Below are positions 16,773 through 26,079 of a stretch of DNA of 64,000 nt, one piece after another. Made by a program: the position numbers and the translations under genes. Source of the stretch: Proteiniclasticum aestuarii (GTDB lineage Bacteria > Bacillota > Clostridia > Clostridiales > Clostridiaceae); assembly GCF_017368455.1 (NCBI RefSeq), contig NZ_JAFNJU010000001.1, positions 186,001-250,000 of the forward strand, in the 5' to 3' direction. Within the stretch, counting starts at the first letter, position 1. Each line of letters starts with the position of its first letter. Below the pieces are notes generated by a model. It saw nothing but the letters and a program-made list of their open reading frames with translations, ran no database searches and was not told the origin of the DNA.

Positions 16773-17990
16773 TTGTATAATGTAAGAGAAATATCCCCAC
16801 AGATTTATTGGATCGGTGGAAATGACAGAAGACTGGAACAGTTTGAAAACCTCTTCCCGCTGACAAACGGTGTATCGTATAACTCCTGGCTGATTCTTGA
16901 TGAAAAAACCGCAATCATTGATACCGTCGATGATGCGGTAACAGATCAGTATCTGGAAAACATCGAACATCTCATGCAGGGAAGAGAACTTGATTATCTT
17001 ATCATCAACCATATGGAGCCGGATCACTGCGGCAATATCGAAAATCTTGTGCGCAGATATCCTAATGTGAAAGTAGTCGGAAACAAGAAGTCCTTCCAGC
17101 TGTTCAACCAGTTCTATAATATGGATATCACGGATAATCAGATGCTTGTAGGTGAAGGAGATGAAATCAGTTTAGGAAAGCATAATCTGAAAATCATCAC
17201 TGCACCAATGGTGCACTGGCCAGAAGTCATGATGAACTACGAAACCACAGAAGGAATTCTGTTTGCTGCAGATGCATTTGGTACATTTGGTGCGCTTACA
17301 GGAAATCTCTTCGATGATGAAGTGGACTACAGGAATCTGTATCTAGATGAATCAAGAAGATATTATGCGAATATAGTAGGAAAGTTCGGTGCCCAGGTAC
17401 AGTCGGTATTCAGAAAGATCAGCTCTTTCAAAATCAATATGATCTGCTCACTCCACGGTCCGATTTTCAGATCTGATCTGAATCTGATTCTGGATCTGTA
17501 TGACAAATGGTCTAAGTATGAACCTGAAAAAGAAGGCGTGGTCATCTTCTATGGTTCCATGTATGGAAATACAGCAAACACGGCGGATGCTCTGGCGAAT
17601 AAACTTGGTCAGCGTGGCGTCAAGGACATTCGTGTATATGATGTTTCCAAAACACATCCTTCCTATATCATAAGCGACATCTGGAAATACAGCCATCTGG
17701 TTGCAGCGGCTCCTACTTATAATATGGGACTGTACTATCCGATGGATAACCTGCTCCATGAAATGGCTGCATTAGGCGTCAAGAACCGTAAGGTTGCCAT
17801 CATCGGCAATCACAGCTGGTCCAGTGCAGCACAGAAACTGATGACAGAGAGATTCAGCAGCATGAAGAACATGGAAATCATCGGAGAAACCTTCGACATC
17901 AAATCAAGACTCAAAGATGATGAAGAACAGAAGCTGGATGACCTGGCAGATGTGATCGCTGCATCGGTACTAGGAAATACGGAAGAATAA
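16773..17990 (+). CDS. fprA: FprA-type flavodiiron protein
   Basis: Cytoplasmic oxygen and/or nitric oxide reductase, 405 aa. The N-terminal metallo-beta-lactamase-like domain (1-250) carries the diiron ligands in NHMEPDHCGN (HxExDH), HWPEVM, AADAFGTFG and SLHGPIFR. The C-terminal flavodoxin domain (about 255-400) binds FMN through YGSMYGNTANTA and AAPTYNMG. The start is TTG at 16773, 8 nt after a perfect AGGAGG. It is a single-gene unit next to the hydrogenase; in anaerobes this enzyme protects oxygen-sensitive enzymes such as [FeFe] hydrogenases, which fits the location. Electron donors (rubredoxin or F420-like) are not visible here. Confidence 0.93.
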   Translation: MYNVREISPQIYWIGGNDRRLEQFENLFPLTNGVSYNSWLILDEKTAIIDTVDDAVTDQYLENIEHLMQGRELDYLIINHMEPDHCGNIENLVRRYPNVKVVGNKKSFQLFNQFYNMDITDNQMLVGEGDEISLGKHNLKIITAPMVHWPEVMMNYETTEGILFAADAFGTFGALTGNLFDDEVDYRNLYLDESRRYYANIVGKFGAQVQSVFRKISSFKINMICSLHGPIFRSDLNLILDLYDKWSKYEPEKEGVVIFYGSMYGNTANTADALANKLGQRGVKDIRVYDVSKTHPSYIISDIWKYSHLVAAAPTYNMGLYYPMDNLLHEMAALGVKNRKVAIIGNHSWSSAAQKLMTERFSSMKNMEIIGETFDIKSRLKDDEEQKLDDLADVIAASVLGNTEE

Positions 17991-17994
17991 AAAT

Positions 17995-18028
17995 GGGATG
18001 AAATCTTAACATTTTAAGATTTCATCCC
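17995..18028 (+). terminator. Bidirectional terminator between fprA and pilT
   Basis: A 14-bp perfect stem (17995-18008 with 18015-18028) with A-rich and T-rich flanks, positioned between the convergent fprA and pilT stop codons. Confidence 0.85.
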
Positions 18029-18030
18029 TT

Positions 18031-18987
18031 CTATTTTACACTGAATCTCTTCATCCCCTGTTTCTCCCCCAGCAGAATCAGATTGTCCATCTGATTGAAT
18101 CGCCCTTCCCTTATGGTGTTTTCCATGGAAGGAATATTCAGCATCAGTTCATAATCCAGATGTGCTTTCATTTCACTATAGGTCAGTTTCTGGGAAAGTA
18201 TGAAGTTCAGGTTTGCAGACAGCTGATATCGGATAAACTCCTTCTCTGCCTCACTGAACATGGACAGCATCCGTGTAAGGGTCCTTGCAGCCCCAATGGA
18301 GTGAATGGTACCTATGATTCCGTGACCCGCCTCCGCAGCGCTTATGGCCGCCTTAAGGGCACTGAGTGTACGGATTTCACCGATGACGATATAATCCGGA
18401 CTTTGTCGGAGCGCATCCTGTATTCCCACTTCGAAGCCCGGAAAGTCTATGCCCATTTCTCTTTGCGTGATTTCACCCTGCATTCGGCTGTACCTGTACT
18501 CCACAGGATCCTCCAGCGTTATGATGTGCGCTTTCTCGTACAGCAGAATACTCTGGGTGATGGCCGCGAGCGTGGTGGACTTCCCTGCTCCGGTTTTTCC
18601 TACAATCAGCGATAAGCCTTTTCTTTCTACGACACGTCGGGAAAGATCTTCCGGCAAGCCGAGGGTTTTCAGCGTTCTTATTTCATCACTGATCACACGC
18701 AAGGCAGCGCAGCGTTTTCCCATGGAAGAAAAGCAGTTGACGCGATAGCGACCATGATACTCGAAAGACACATCCATACCTGAAGTCCCACCCAGATACT
18801 CCTGAACATATCCTGCAGGTCTCAGAAATGAAGTGAACCGCTCCAGTTCATCTCTGCTGACAATCTGATCGCTTTCCGTGAGCTTCCCAAGGATTCTGTA
18901 GATGGCCTTCTGATCTTCCTTTAAAACCACATCTGACGCGCCCAAAAGGCGTGCTTCATCTAAAATAGATTCAATGCGTCTATCCAT
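18031..18987 (-). CDS. pilT: PilT-like type IV pilus retraction ATPase
   Basis: Hexameric secretion-type ATPase, 318 aa. The N-terminal PAS-like domain begins with GASDVVLKED. The core has Walker A GKTGAGKST (about 131-139), the Asp-box region (ITLEDPVEYRY), Walker B (YIVIGEIRT) and the His box (GTIHS). A variant of the PilT C-terminal motif (NTIREGRFNQM, usually IRNLIREGK) supports PilT over the pilus-assembly ATPase PilB. No other pilus genes are here. It overlaps the end of aroE by 28 nt, so it is the last gene of the trmR-trhP-udk-aroE cluster and is likely coupled to it. Role in motility, DNA uptake or another membrane process cannot be decided. Confidence 0.85.
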   Translation of the reverse strand: MDRRIESILDEARLLGASDVVLKEDQKAIYRILGKLTESDQIVSRDELERFTSFLRPAGYVQEYLGGTSGMDVSFEYHGRYRVNCFSSMGKRCAALRVISDEIRTLKTLGLPEDLSRRVVERKGLSLIVGKTGAGKSTTLAAITQSILLYEKAHIITLEDPVEYRYSRMQGEITQREMGIDFPGFEVGIQDALRQSPDYIVIGEIRTLSALKAAISAAEAGHGIIGTIHSIGAARTLTRMLSMFSEAEKEFIRYQLSANLNFILSQKLTYSEMKAHLDYELMLNIPSMENTIREGRFNQMDNLILLGEKQGMKRFSVK

Positions 18988-19730
18988 AGTTCCTGACTCT
19001 TCACCGCCTGGTTGAAAAGCATGCTCTCCCCATTGATCACCTGAAGTCCAGCACTTGTGCCGAATCTCAGGAAGGCCGAATGCATGGGTTCATAGTTGAG
19101 ATCGTATAGGATGGTGTCATTGCTGTAGTTTCTGATGTCAATAGGCATTTCGTCAAAATTCACACTCCCAAGCTTCGTGCAGTTGATGACTAGATGATAC
19201 ATTGAGATATCCGAAATTTCATCCAGTGGAGTGATGGTGATGGCTTCCGGGAATTCCTTTCTTCTGGTCTCAGAGCGGAAAGCCATATGGATATTCGCCT
19301 TCATCTTTTTAAGAGCAGTGTAGACAGCCTTTGCTGCGCCACCACTGCCTAGAATCAGCACATCTTTCCCTCTCACATCCACCCTGTTGTCCTTCAGGGA
19401 CTGCATGAATCCATAGACATCGGTATTGTAGCCGATTCTCCACCCGTTCTTGATGACCACGGTATTCACCGCTCCACATTCCAGCGCAGTGGAATCCAAC
19501 TCATGAATATAGCTGATGATTTCCTCCTTATATGGAATCGTCACGTTGAATCCGATGATCTGGTTCACAGCAAGGGAATCAATGAATGCTCTGATTTCCT
19601 CTCTGGGCAGATCGAAGATCTCATAGGTGATATCCATTCTTTTGTTTCCAAATAATCTTTCATGAATTTCAGGTGATCTGGAGTAGCCGATCCGTCTGCC
19701 TAATAGTCCCGTTTTTCTCATATTCTTCAT
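18960..19730 (-). CDS. aroE: Shikimate dehydrogenase
   Basis: NADPH-dependent reduction of 3-dehydroshikimate in aromatic amino-acid synthesis; 256 aa, slightly shorter than the usual 270. The substrate domain has IGYSRSPEIHERLF and the catalytic Lys in NVTIPYKEE; the cofactor domain has GSGGAAKAVYTAL (glycine-rich loop). There are two near starts: ATG at 19730, close to GGAGAGGGG, and the ATG at 19721. The pathway partner aroD lies 29 kb away, so the shikimate genes are dispersed. Confidence 0.93.
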   Translation of the reverse strand: MKNMRKTGLLGRRIGYSRSPEIHERLFGNKRMDITYEIFDLPREEIRAFIDSLAVNQIIGFNVTIPYKEEIISYIHELDSTALECGAVNTVVIKNGWRIGYNTDVYGFMQSLKDNRVDVRGKDVLILGSGGAAKAVYTALKKMKANIHMAFRSETRRKEFPEAITITPLDEISDISMYHLVINCTKLGSVNFDEMPIDIRNYSNDTILYDLNYEPMHSAFLRFGTSAGLQVINGESMLFNQAVKSQELWIDALNLF

Positions 19731-19770
19731 CCCCTCTCCTTACTCTATTATGCATCATGAACCTTAATAT

Positions 19771-19797
19771 TAAACAAAGGGAGCTGCGCTCCCTTTG
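19771..19797 (-). terminator. Terminator after udk
   Basis: A 10-bp perfect GC-containing stem (19775-19784 with 19788-19797) with a triloop, then TTTAA on the minus strand, 11 bases after the udk stop. aroE and pilT may need read-through or their own promoter. Confidence 0.75.
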
Positions 19798-19807
19798 CTG
19801 TTTCTGT

Positions 19808-20476
19808 CTATTTCAATATTTTGCTTACATCGGGTCTGGGTAGTTCGTCAACCGGTCCCTCAGTCAGATGCTGCTTGATTGTCGATACAAGAATGTCTAT
19901 AGCAACACGGTTCTTCCCACCTTCAGGTATAATGAGATCCGCATATCTTTTTGTCGGTTCAATAAACTGCAGATGCATGGGCCTTACTACGCCTAAATAC
20001 TGATCTATCACAGATTCCAGTGTCCTTCCGCGGTCTCTGATGTCTCGCGTCAGCCTTCTTAGAATTCTGATATCTGCATCCGTATCCACATAAATCTTGA
20101 TATCAAATAGGTTGCGGAGTCTTTCATCTTCCAGAATCAGAATCCCTTCCACGATGATGATATCCTTGGGCTCTTCCCTTACGGTTTCCTTCTTCCTGTT
20201 ATGGATGGTGAAGTCATAGATCGGCATTTCAATGGCCTGCCCTTTGAGCATCATTTCCAGATGACTGATCAGAAGAGGCGTATCAAAAGCATGTGGATGG
20301 TCATAATTCGTTTTCGTTCTTTCCTCAAAGGTCATATCGCTCTGATCTTTGTAATAGGAATCCTGCATGATGATGCTGATACTTTCTTTCTTGAAGTTGC
20401 GATAGATGGACTTAGCTACAGTACTCTTTCCAGATCCTGTACCACCTGTGATTCCGATAAGTATAGGCTTTTTCAT
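19808..20476 (-). CDS. udk: Uridine kinase
   Basis: Pyrimidine salvage kinase that phosphorylates uridine and cytidine, 222 aa. Walker [10 protein letters not shown] (about 11-19), QDSYYKD and YDHPHAFDT substrate loop, IIVEGILIL Walker B-like strand, and the lid Arg residues in [12 protein letters not shown]. Its ATG overlaps the upstream trhP stop (ATGA). In Bacillus subtilis udk also follows the yrrMNO (trmR-trhP) genes, so the order is conserved. Confidence 0.95.
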   Translation of the reverse strand: MKKPILIGITGGTGSGKSTVAKSIYRNFKKESISIIMQDSYYKDQSDMTFEERTKTNYDHPHAFDTPLLISHLEMMLKGQAIEMPIYDFTIHNRKKETVREEPKDIIIVEGILILEDERLRNLFDIKIYVDTDADIRILRRLTRDIRDRGRTLESVIDQYLGVVRPMHLQFIEPTKRYADLIIPEGGKNRVAIDILVSTIKQHLTEGPVDELPRPDVSKILK

Positions 20477-21699
20477 AATTGATCTTCCTTTTCTTTAATC
20501 AGTATATCATTCGGGTAAAGCTTCACGGATGAATAAGCGGTGAAATCCATGGCTGCTTTATTGGCTACTTCGATTTCAATGCCTTCTTCATCTCTGAATT
20601 CTGTCATTACTGCTTCTATTATATCATCCCCTGGTCTCATTATCTTAATTTTCTCACCGGGATAGATACGATTTTTCTGTCCGATGAGATATCTTCCGTC
20701 TCCCAGATCCTCTTTCACGATGGCTATAAGTTCATGGGTGCGAACATAGGAACTGGTACCATGGATTTCAGAATTTCCTCTGCCATAGTAAAATCCTGTA
20801 TAATATTCTCTGTGACTTACCATATTCAGAATATCCAGCCACTTCTCATCATAGACAAAGTTTTCAGGATCATCAAAATAGGTGTCAATGGCCTGTCTGT
20901 AGGCTTTTACAATGGCAGCCACATAAAACTCTGATTTCATTCTGCCTTCGATCTTCAGTGACTGAAGTCCTGATGCGATCAGATCAGGAATGTGCTCGAT
21001 CATGCATAGATCCTTCGAATTCATGATGTAGGTTCCACGCTCGTCTTCATTGATTTCCATATATTCCCCGGGTCTTTTCTCCTCAACGAGATAGTACTTG
21101 TATCTGCAGGGCTGTGCACAGGCACCACGATTGGCATCTCTGCCTGTCATATAGTTGGACAGAAGACATCTTCCTGAATAAGCCATGCACATGGACCCAT
21201 GAACAAAGGCTTCCAGTTCCAGCTCTTCTGGTATGTTCTTTCTGATTTCCTTGATTTCCTTGAGAGAAAGTTCTCTGGCAAGAATCACTCTTGCAACACC
21301 CATCTTATGCCAGAAGGTGGCAGAGCGTGAGTTCACATTATTCGCCTGGGTGGAAAGATGGATTTCCATATCAGGGACCACTTCCCTGGCGGTCATGATG
21401 ACGCCGGGGTCTGATACGATGATGGCATCCACGCCGATCTCCTGCAGATTCAGAAGATACTCATCCAGCCCCTTCATGTCACTCTCATGAGGGAAGACGT
21501 TGATGGTCACATAGACCTTTCTTCCTCGATCATGGGCATATTTCAAGCCTTCCATCATTTCCTCGTTGGTGAAATTGTCTGAGAAGGCTCTCAGATTCAG
21601 CCTGGCTCCTCCCATGTATACGGCATCCGCGCCATAGTCTATTGCTGTCTTCAGTTTATCCAGATTCCCCGCTGGGGCTAACAGTTCCGGTTTATTCAT
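20473..21699 (-). CDS. trhP: U32-family tRNA hydroxylation protein TrhP
   Basis: U32 'peptidase' family, 408 aa. Members of the YrrO/YegQ branch are needed with prephenate to make 5-hydroxyuridine at tRNA position 34, rather than acting as proteases. Visible: N-terminal [20 protein letters not shown], and the Cys-containing core [18 protein letters not shown] followed by [12 protein letters not shown] (four Cys, about 171-193), the proposed Fe-S ligands. A small beta-domain forms the C-terminus (residues 330-405). B. subtilis uses two paralogues (TrhP1, TrhP2); only one is present here. Located between trmR and udk, which supports the tRNA role. Confidence 0.88.
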   Translation of the reverse strand: MNKPELLAPAGNLDKLKTAIDYGADAVYMGGARLNLRAFSDNFTNEEMMEGLKYAHDRGRKVYVTINVFPHESDMKGLDEYLLNLQEIGVDAIIVSDPGVIMTAREVVPDMEIHLSTQANNVNSRSATFWHKMGVARVILARELSLKEIKEIRKNIPEELELEAFVHGSMCMAYSGRCLLSNYMTGRDANRGACAQPCRYKYYLVEEKRPGEYMEINEDERGTYIMNSKDLCMIEHIPDLIASGLQSLKIEGRMKSEFYVAAIVKAYRQAIDTYFDDPENFVYDEKWLDILNMVSHREYYTGFYYGRGNSEIHGTSSYVRTHELIAIVKEDLGDGRYLIGQKNRIYPGEKIKIMRPGDDIIEAVMTEFRDEEGIEIEVANKAAMDFTAYSSVKLYPNDILIKEKEDQL

Positions 21700-21700
21700 T

Positions 21701-22333
21701 TTATTCTTTCCTCCTGATCAGAAGCATTCCATCACTCACAGTGAGAAGAGACACCCTAAGGTCTTCTCTGCTGTGCACATAATCAAGAAACTCCTGAAGT
21801 TTTACTACATTTGTTCTGTGTTTTCTTGCCGCAGTATCATGAACCACAAGTCCCTTATATAGGACATTGTCACATAAGATGAATCCGCCCGGGTTCAGCT
21901 TAGGTAACGATAGTTCCAGGTATTCTCTGTAATGAGATTTTCCTGCATCCATAAATATGAAATCAAAGGTATCTTCTGTTTTCTGAAGATACTCCTCGCA
22001 TTCTGAAAGCACCACGGAAATACGGTCTTTCATCCCATATTCTTCGATATTCTTCAGTGCAGTCTCTTTCATCCCTTCCTCTCTCTCCACAGATACGATC
22101 TCCGCACCCGAATGAAGAGCCATAACAAGGGCGGAATACCCGATGGCTGTGCCCAGCTCCAGAATCTTCTCCGGTCTATGAAGAGACACCATGAACGCCA
22201 GAAGCCTTGCTGCATCCTTCATGACGATGGGCACGTGATTCTCTTTCGCATAGTCTTCAAGGTTCTGAAGTTCCTTTATTCCACCAAACTTTTCTATATA
22301 CTCCGAAACCTTCGGATATACAATTCCATCCAT
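21701..22333 (-). CDS. trmR: tRNA 5-hydroxyuridine methyltransferase TrmR
   Basis: SAM-dependent O-methyltransferase of the YrrM group, 210 aa. The SAM motif ILELGTAIGYSALVMA is at about 57-72, with SVEREEGM and FIFMDAGKSHYREYL further on, a typical metal-assisted O-methyltransferase core. In B. subtilis the orthologous gene (yrrM/trmR) methylates 5-hydroxyuridine in tRNA to 5-methoxyuridine, and it is followed by the U32 genes as here. AGGTG precedes the ATG by 6 nt. First gene of the trmR-trhP-udk-aroE-pilT run. A catechol O-methyltransferase role is the less likely alternative. Confidence 0.85.
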   Translation of the reverse strand: MDGIVYPKVSEYIEKFGGIKELQNLEDYAKENHVPIVMKDAARLLAFMVSLHRPEKILELGTAIGYSALVMALHSGAEIVSVEREEGMKETALKNIEEYGMKDRISVVLSECEEYLQKTEDTFDFIFMDAGKSHYREYLELSLPKLNPGGFILCDNVLYKGLVVHDTAARKHRTNVVKLQEFLDYVHSREDLRVSLLTVSDGMLLIRRKE

Positions 22334-22435
22334 ACAAACACCTACATATAAAATTAACCCCTGAGGGCCCGTAAAATTCCTATCCTATTATAGCCGATTT
22401 GATAAGCTTTATCAAACACAGCAGCTCCATTATTA

Positions 22436-22467
22436 AAAAGAAATCTGCCTTGTCTCCAAAGCAGATT
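22436..22467 (-). terminator. Terminator of the ku-ligD operon
   Basis: AATCTGC / GCAGATT stem (22442-22448 with 22461-22467) that extends inwards, followed on the minus strand by TCTTTTTAA, about 50 bases after the ligD stop. Confidence 0.6.
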
Positions 22468-22515
22468 GATCAAAATATTATTCTCATCTCCCATCATTTA
22501 TCCAGATGAGAGCAC

Positions 22516-25029
22516 TTATTCATCCATTTGCCCTCGAATACCCTGATGGACCTTGAAAAAATCCTTCCAGGGATCCTCCTTTTCCAGCCTCTCTTCTATG
22601 TCTCGCAGCTTGATCTGATTCGGTGTAATCTCATCAAGCTCTTCCCAGAAAATCGGCACGGATACGGGTGCTCCTTTTCTGGCTCTCAGGGAATAAGGTG
22701 CAACGGATGTGGCGCTTCTGCCATTTCTGACCCAGTCGATGAAGATCTTTCCTTTCCTCTTCTCTTTTCGCATATTGCTTGTATACTTTTCAGGCCAGCG
22801 CTCTTCCATAGCCTGAGCGCAGAGCTTCGCAAAGTCACGCACCCGATCCCAGTCAGCAGTTCGATTCACAGGCACCACCACATGATACCCCTTCCCACCA
22901 CTGGTTTTCAGAAATGAAGTCAAAGACAGTTCATCCAGTATCTTCTTCATGTCACGGACCCCTTCTCTGACCTTATCCACCTTCATCCCTTCAGCAGGAT
23001 CCAGATCAAAAACGATCATATCCGGAAATTCCAGCTTGTCCACAGTGCTGCCCCATATATGAAATTCCAGGGTACCCATCTGAACCGCCGACAAGACTCC
23101 CTCTTCACTTCCGATATAGACATAGTCCTCCCTGTCTCCATCCTTTTCCGTGATTTCAATTTTCTCCAGACCTTTACCGATCTGATCCAGATGCTTCTGA
23201 TAAAAACACTCTCCTATACCATCCGGGCAGCGCATGATACTTAATACACGTTCTGAAACATAAGGTATCATTCTTTCTGAAACAAGATGATAATACCTCG
23301 CCACCTCTTCTTTGGTGATCTGGTCTCCATCATACATGTCCTTATCCGGACTGCTGATTCGTATTCCCTTGACCGTGATGCTCTCACGTTCTTTCTTTTT
23401 GTTTCCCCTTGTCCCTTTTCTCTGCCCATCAGCTTCATCTGGTGTAATCAGCTTCATCGGTTCTTTTCCCTTTTCACTTGCTTCTCTGGAAGCAGCCTTC
23501 TCCCTTATCACATCGAAAGGATTCTTGTCTTCTCTCAGCCCCTTGAAGCTGGCCTGTCTGAGCAGATGCTCATCCGTCCATTCCTGAAACCTGACTTCAG
23601 CAATGAGTTTCGGGGTTACCCAGAAAATCTCCTCTCCGCTTCTTTCTTCTGGGGCATCCCTGAAAGGCGGGGTTTTTCTAAGAATAGAGCTGAATTTCCC
23701 CTCCAGTTCCTTCCGCTGCTTCTGAGAAAACCCTGTTCCAGTTCTTCCCGCATAAACCAGCTCCTCCTTTTCGTAGACCCCGAGAAGCAGTGAACTGATG
23801 CCCTTGCTTCTCTTATCAGAAGACGTGTACCCCCCGATGACAAATTCCTGTCTTTTCTCGCATTTGACTTTGATCCAGTCTCCATTCCTGCTGCCCGCAT
23901 AAGGCGAGTCCGCTCTTTTGCCGATGATTCCCTCCATGTCCGCTTCACAGGCAGCCTTCAGGATCTCTCCTCCTTCTCCATCAGTGTGTTCACTGTAATG
24001 AAGATGGGGATGTTCTTCTGCCAGGAGCTTTTTCAGTTCCTTCTTTCTCTTCAGAAGCTCCTGGCTTCTGTAGTCTTTCTCCCCCAGTGCCAGGAGATCA
24101 AACAGGATATAGGTGATGTTTTTACCACCGGGGTGCTTCAGATATCTCTGCAGTTTCTGAAAATCGCTTCTGCCGTTATCATCCAGAACCACGATTTCTC
24201 CATCAAGAATCATATTTCTTGTGCCGGCCATCTCCTTCAGTGCCTCTGCCACCACTGGAAACTTTTCCGTGTAGTCCTTCTGGTTTCTTGTGAGTAGCCG
24301 CACTTGCCCCCCTTCTATTTCCGCAGTGATTCGGTATCCATCATATTTCAGCTCATAGACCCATTCCCCGTTTTCAGGAACCTCTTTTTCGAGCTTCGCC
24401 AGCTGCAGGGTGTATTCCTGAAAAGGCAGTTTCTTCTCCTTAGCCTGCTTTGCAGGCCTCTTCTCCAGCGCAATCTCCTCCATGGTTCTACCGGTTCTTA
24501 CACTGGTCTTGAACTGACTGATTCCGTCCTGTTCCTGAACCAGCTCATCCTTTTCCTTGATCAGCAGCCAGTTTCGGTTTTCTTCTTCCTCTTTGGCCTT
24601 CATTCTGACCAGCGTCCATTTCCCTTTCAGCCTTTCTCCGTGAAGAATCATTTTGATGGAGCCTTCTTTCAGGTTCTTCTCCATCTCTTCCTGGGGTTCC
24701 CAGTACCCCTCATCAAACAGCATCACTGTACCCCCACCATACTCCTTCTCTGGAATGGTTCCTTCGAAGTCTCTGTAGGATACGGGATGCGGCTCCACTT
24801 CCACTGCCAGCCTTCTCTCCTTCGGATTGTAGGATGGACCTTTGGGCACAGCCCAGCTCAAAAGAACGCCATCCCACTCGATGCGAAAATCATAATGAAG
24901 TCTGGACGCATCATGTTTCTGCACGACGAAACGAAGCTTTTTTCCGCTCTTTTCTTCCTTCCCTGAAGGTTCTTCTGTTTTCCTGAAATCTCTTTTCTTA
25001 TTATAACTTTCCAGTTTATCTGACATCAT
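22516..25029 (-). CDS. ligD: Multifunctional non-homologous end-joining ligase LigD (PE-LIG-POL)
   Basis: Repairs double-strand breaks with Ku; about 837 aa. Order seen: a 3'-phosphoesterase domain (30-160) with HDASRLHYDFR and HPVSYRDFEG metal/catalytic His residues; an ATP-dependent ligase (about 205-510) with the adenylated Lys229 in ELKYDGYR and the later EGIIGKR and DWIKVKCEKR motifs; a basic linker (about 515-565); and a primase-type polymerase (about 570-830) with the metal-binding DLD at about 676 and SGGKGYHVVVP. This PE-LIG-POL order is that of Pseudomonas LigD; Bacillus LigD lacks the phosphoesterase. The ATG at 25029 overlaps the ku stop (TGATG); a GTG one codon earlier is possible. 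No obvious SD, consistent with coupling to ku. Confidence 0.95.
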   Translation of the reverse strand: MMSDKLESYNKKRDFRKTEEPSGKEEKSGKKLRFVVQKHDASRLHYDFRIEWDGVLLSWAVPKGPSYNPKERRLAVEVEPHPVSYRDFEGTIPEKEYGGGTVMLFDEGYWEPQEEMEKNLKEGSIKMILHGERLKGKWTLVRMKAKEEEENRNWLLIKEKDELVQEQDGISQFKTSVRTGRTMEEIALEKRPAKQAKEKKLPFQEYTLQLAKLEKEVPENGEWVYELKYDGYRITAEIEGGQVRLLTRNQKDYTEKFPVVAEALKEMAGTRNMILDGEIVVLDDNGRSDFQKLQRYLKHPGGKNITYILFDLLALGEKDYRSQELLKRKKELKKLLAEEHPHLHYSEHTDGEGGEILKAACEADMEGIIGKRADSPYAGSRNGDWIKVKCEKRQEFVIGGYTSSDKRSKGISSLLLGVYEKEELVYAGRTGTGFSQKQRKELEGKFSSILRKTPPFRDAPEERSGEEIFWVTPKLIAEVRFQEWTDEHLLRQASFKGLREDKNPFDVIREKAASREASEKGKEPMKLITPDEADGQRKGTRGNKKKERESITVKGIRISSPDKDMYDGDQITKEEVARYYHLVSERMIPYVSERVLSIMRCPDGIGECFYQKHLDQIGKGLEKIEITEKDGDREDYVYIGSEEGVLSAVQMGTLEFHIWGSTVDKLEFPDMIVFDLDPAEGMKVDKVREGVRDMKKILDELSLTSFLKTSGGKGYHVVVPVNRTADWDRVRDFAKLCAQAMEERWPEKYTSNMRKEKRKGKIFIDWVRNGRSATSVAPYSLRARKGAPVSVPIFWEELDEITPNQIKLRDIEERLEKEDPWKDFFKVHQGIRGQMDE

Positions 25030-25880
25030 CACTTACTCGCTTTCTTTTTATCATCATCCGGTTCAGCTGATTTCTTTCCCGTTTTCTTCTTAGCATCCGT
25101 TTTTTTCGCTTCCACCGATTTCTTAAGAAGATCCATGATATCCACCACTTTACCACTTCCAGAATCTTCCGCTTTCTCTTCTTCAGGAAGCACCTCTTTC
25201 CCTTTCATCTTGGCCTTGGCTTCGATCCTCTTCATCACCGCATCCTTATATTCATCCTCATAGTCCTCCGGTTTCCACTGCGCAGTCATGCCTTCTATGA
25301 GACTCTCCGCCAGATCCATCTCTTTTCTTGAGATCTTCACAGAATCTGGGATTTTCAGCTCGTCAGATGATCTGAGCTCATCATGAAAGCGGATCAGATT
25401 AAGCACAAGAATCTTGTCTGAACTGTAGATCGCCGCAAGATATGCTTTGGTTCTGATAACCACCCTCGCAATGGCGATCTTCCCGGTTTTTTCCATGGCT
25501 TCTCTCAGAAGCACATAAGGCTTTTCTCCACCTTTTGTCGGAGCGATGAAGTAAGGCTTTTCAAAATACATGAAATTCAGTTCCTCACGCAGTATGAAGG
25601 TTTCGATATCAACCGTCTTTGTCGCTTCCACATCAGCCTGTTCGAAATCCTCATCGGTCATGACCACGTAATCACCATCATCAAACTCGTAGGCTTTCAC
25701 GATATTTTCATAAGCCACTTCTTCTCCCGTAGTTTCATTGATCCGCTGATATCGGATCTTGCCATCATCCCTCTTGTCTATGAGACTGAACTTCAGATCA
25801 TTTCTCTCCTCAGCTGAATACAGACTGACAGGAATATTGACCAACCCGAAGGAAATTGCGCCTTTCCAAATGGAACGCAT
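25029..25880 (-). CDS. ku: DNA end-binding protein Ku
   Basis: Homodimeric ring protein that binds broken DNA ends and recruits LigD; 283 aa. Starts with the conserved MRSIWKGAISFGLVNIPV and has the core beta-barrel features (YENIVKAYEF, YVVMTDEDFEQ, YFEKPYFIAP). The C-terminal tail after residue 235 is very Lys/Asp-rich (KKTDAKKKTGKK), as in many bacterial Ku proteins where it binds DNA. A two-gene operon with ligD, flanked upstream by an insertion-sequence remnant. Ku/LigD systems are patchy among clostridia, so horizontal acquisition is possible. Confidence 0.95.
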   Translation of the reverse strand: MRSIWKGAISFGLVNIPVSLYSAEERNDLKFSLIDKRDDGKIRYQRINETTGEEVAYENIVKAYEFDDGDYVVMTDEDFEQADVEATKTVDIETFILREELNFMYFEKPYFIAPTKGGEKPYVLLREAMEKTGKIAIARVVIRTKAYLAAIYSSDKILVLNLIRFHDELRSSDELKIPDSVKISRKEMDLAESLIEGMTAQWKPEDYEDEYKDAVMKRIEAKAKMKGKEVLPEEEKAEDSGSGKVVDIMDLLKKSVEAKKTDAKKKTGKKSAEPDDDKKKASK

Positions 25881-26079
25881 AAAATCACCCCTTTATATCT
25901 CCATTGTTAGCGTCATTATAGCAGATCAATTTGTACAATCTTTTACCATATTGTTTAGATTTTTACGAGATTCTTATATCTTTTTTCACCGTTCTTTATT
26001 AATCTGAATATATATTATATTTCATTATATTAATTTATATCTAAAGCGTGAGATCTGTACTCTGATCAGAGATTAGAGT

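Noticed and set aside
22359-22385. GC-rich near-palindrome upstream of trmR
   Set aside because: CCCCTGAGGGCCC has only a short stem and no T run; not a convincing terminator or operator.
23287-24966. Long plus-strand frames within ligD
   Set aside because: Antisense to a protein with all LigD motifs intact; Phe/Leu/Ser-rich shadow translation and no ribosome sites.
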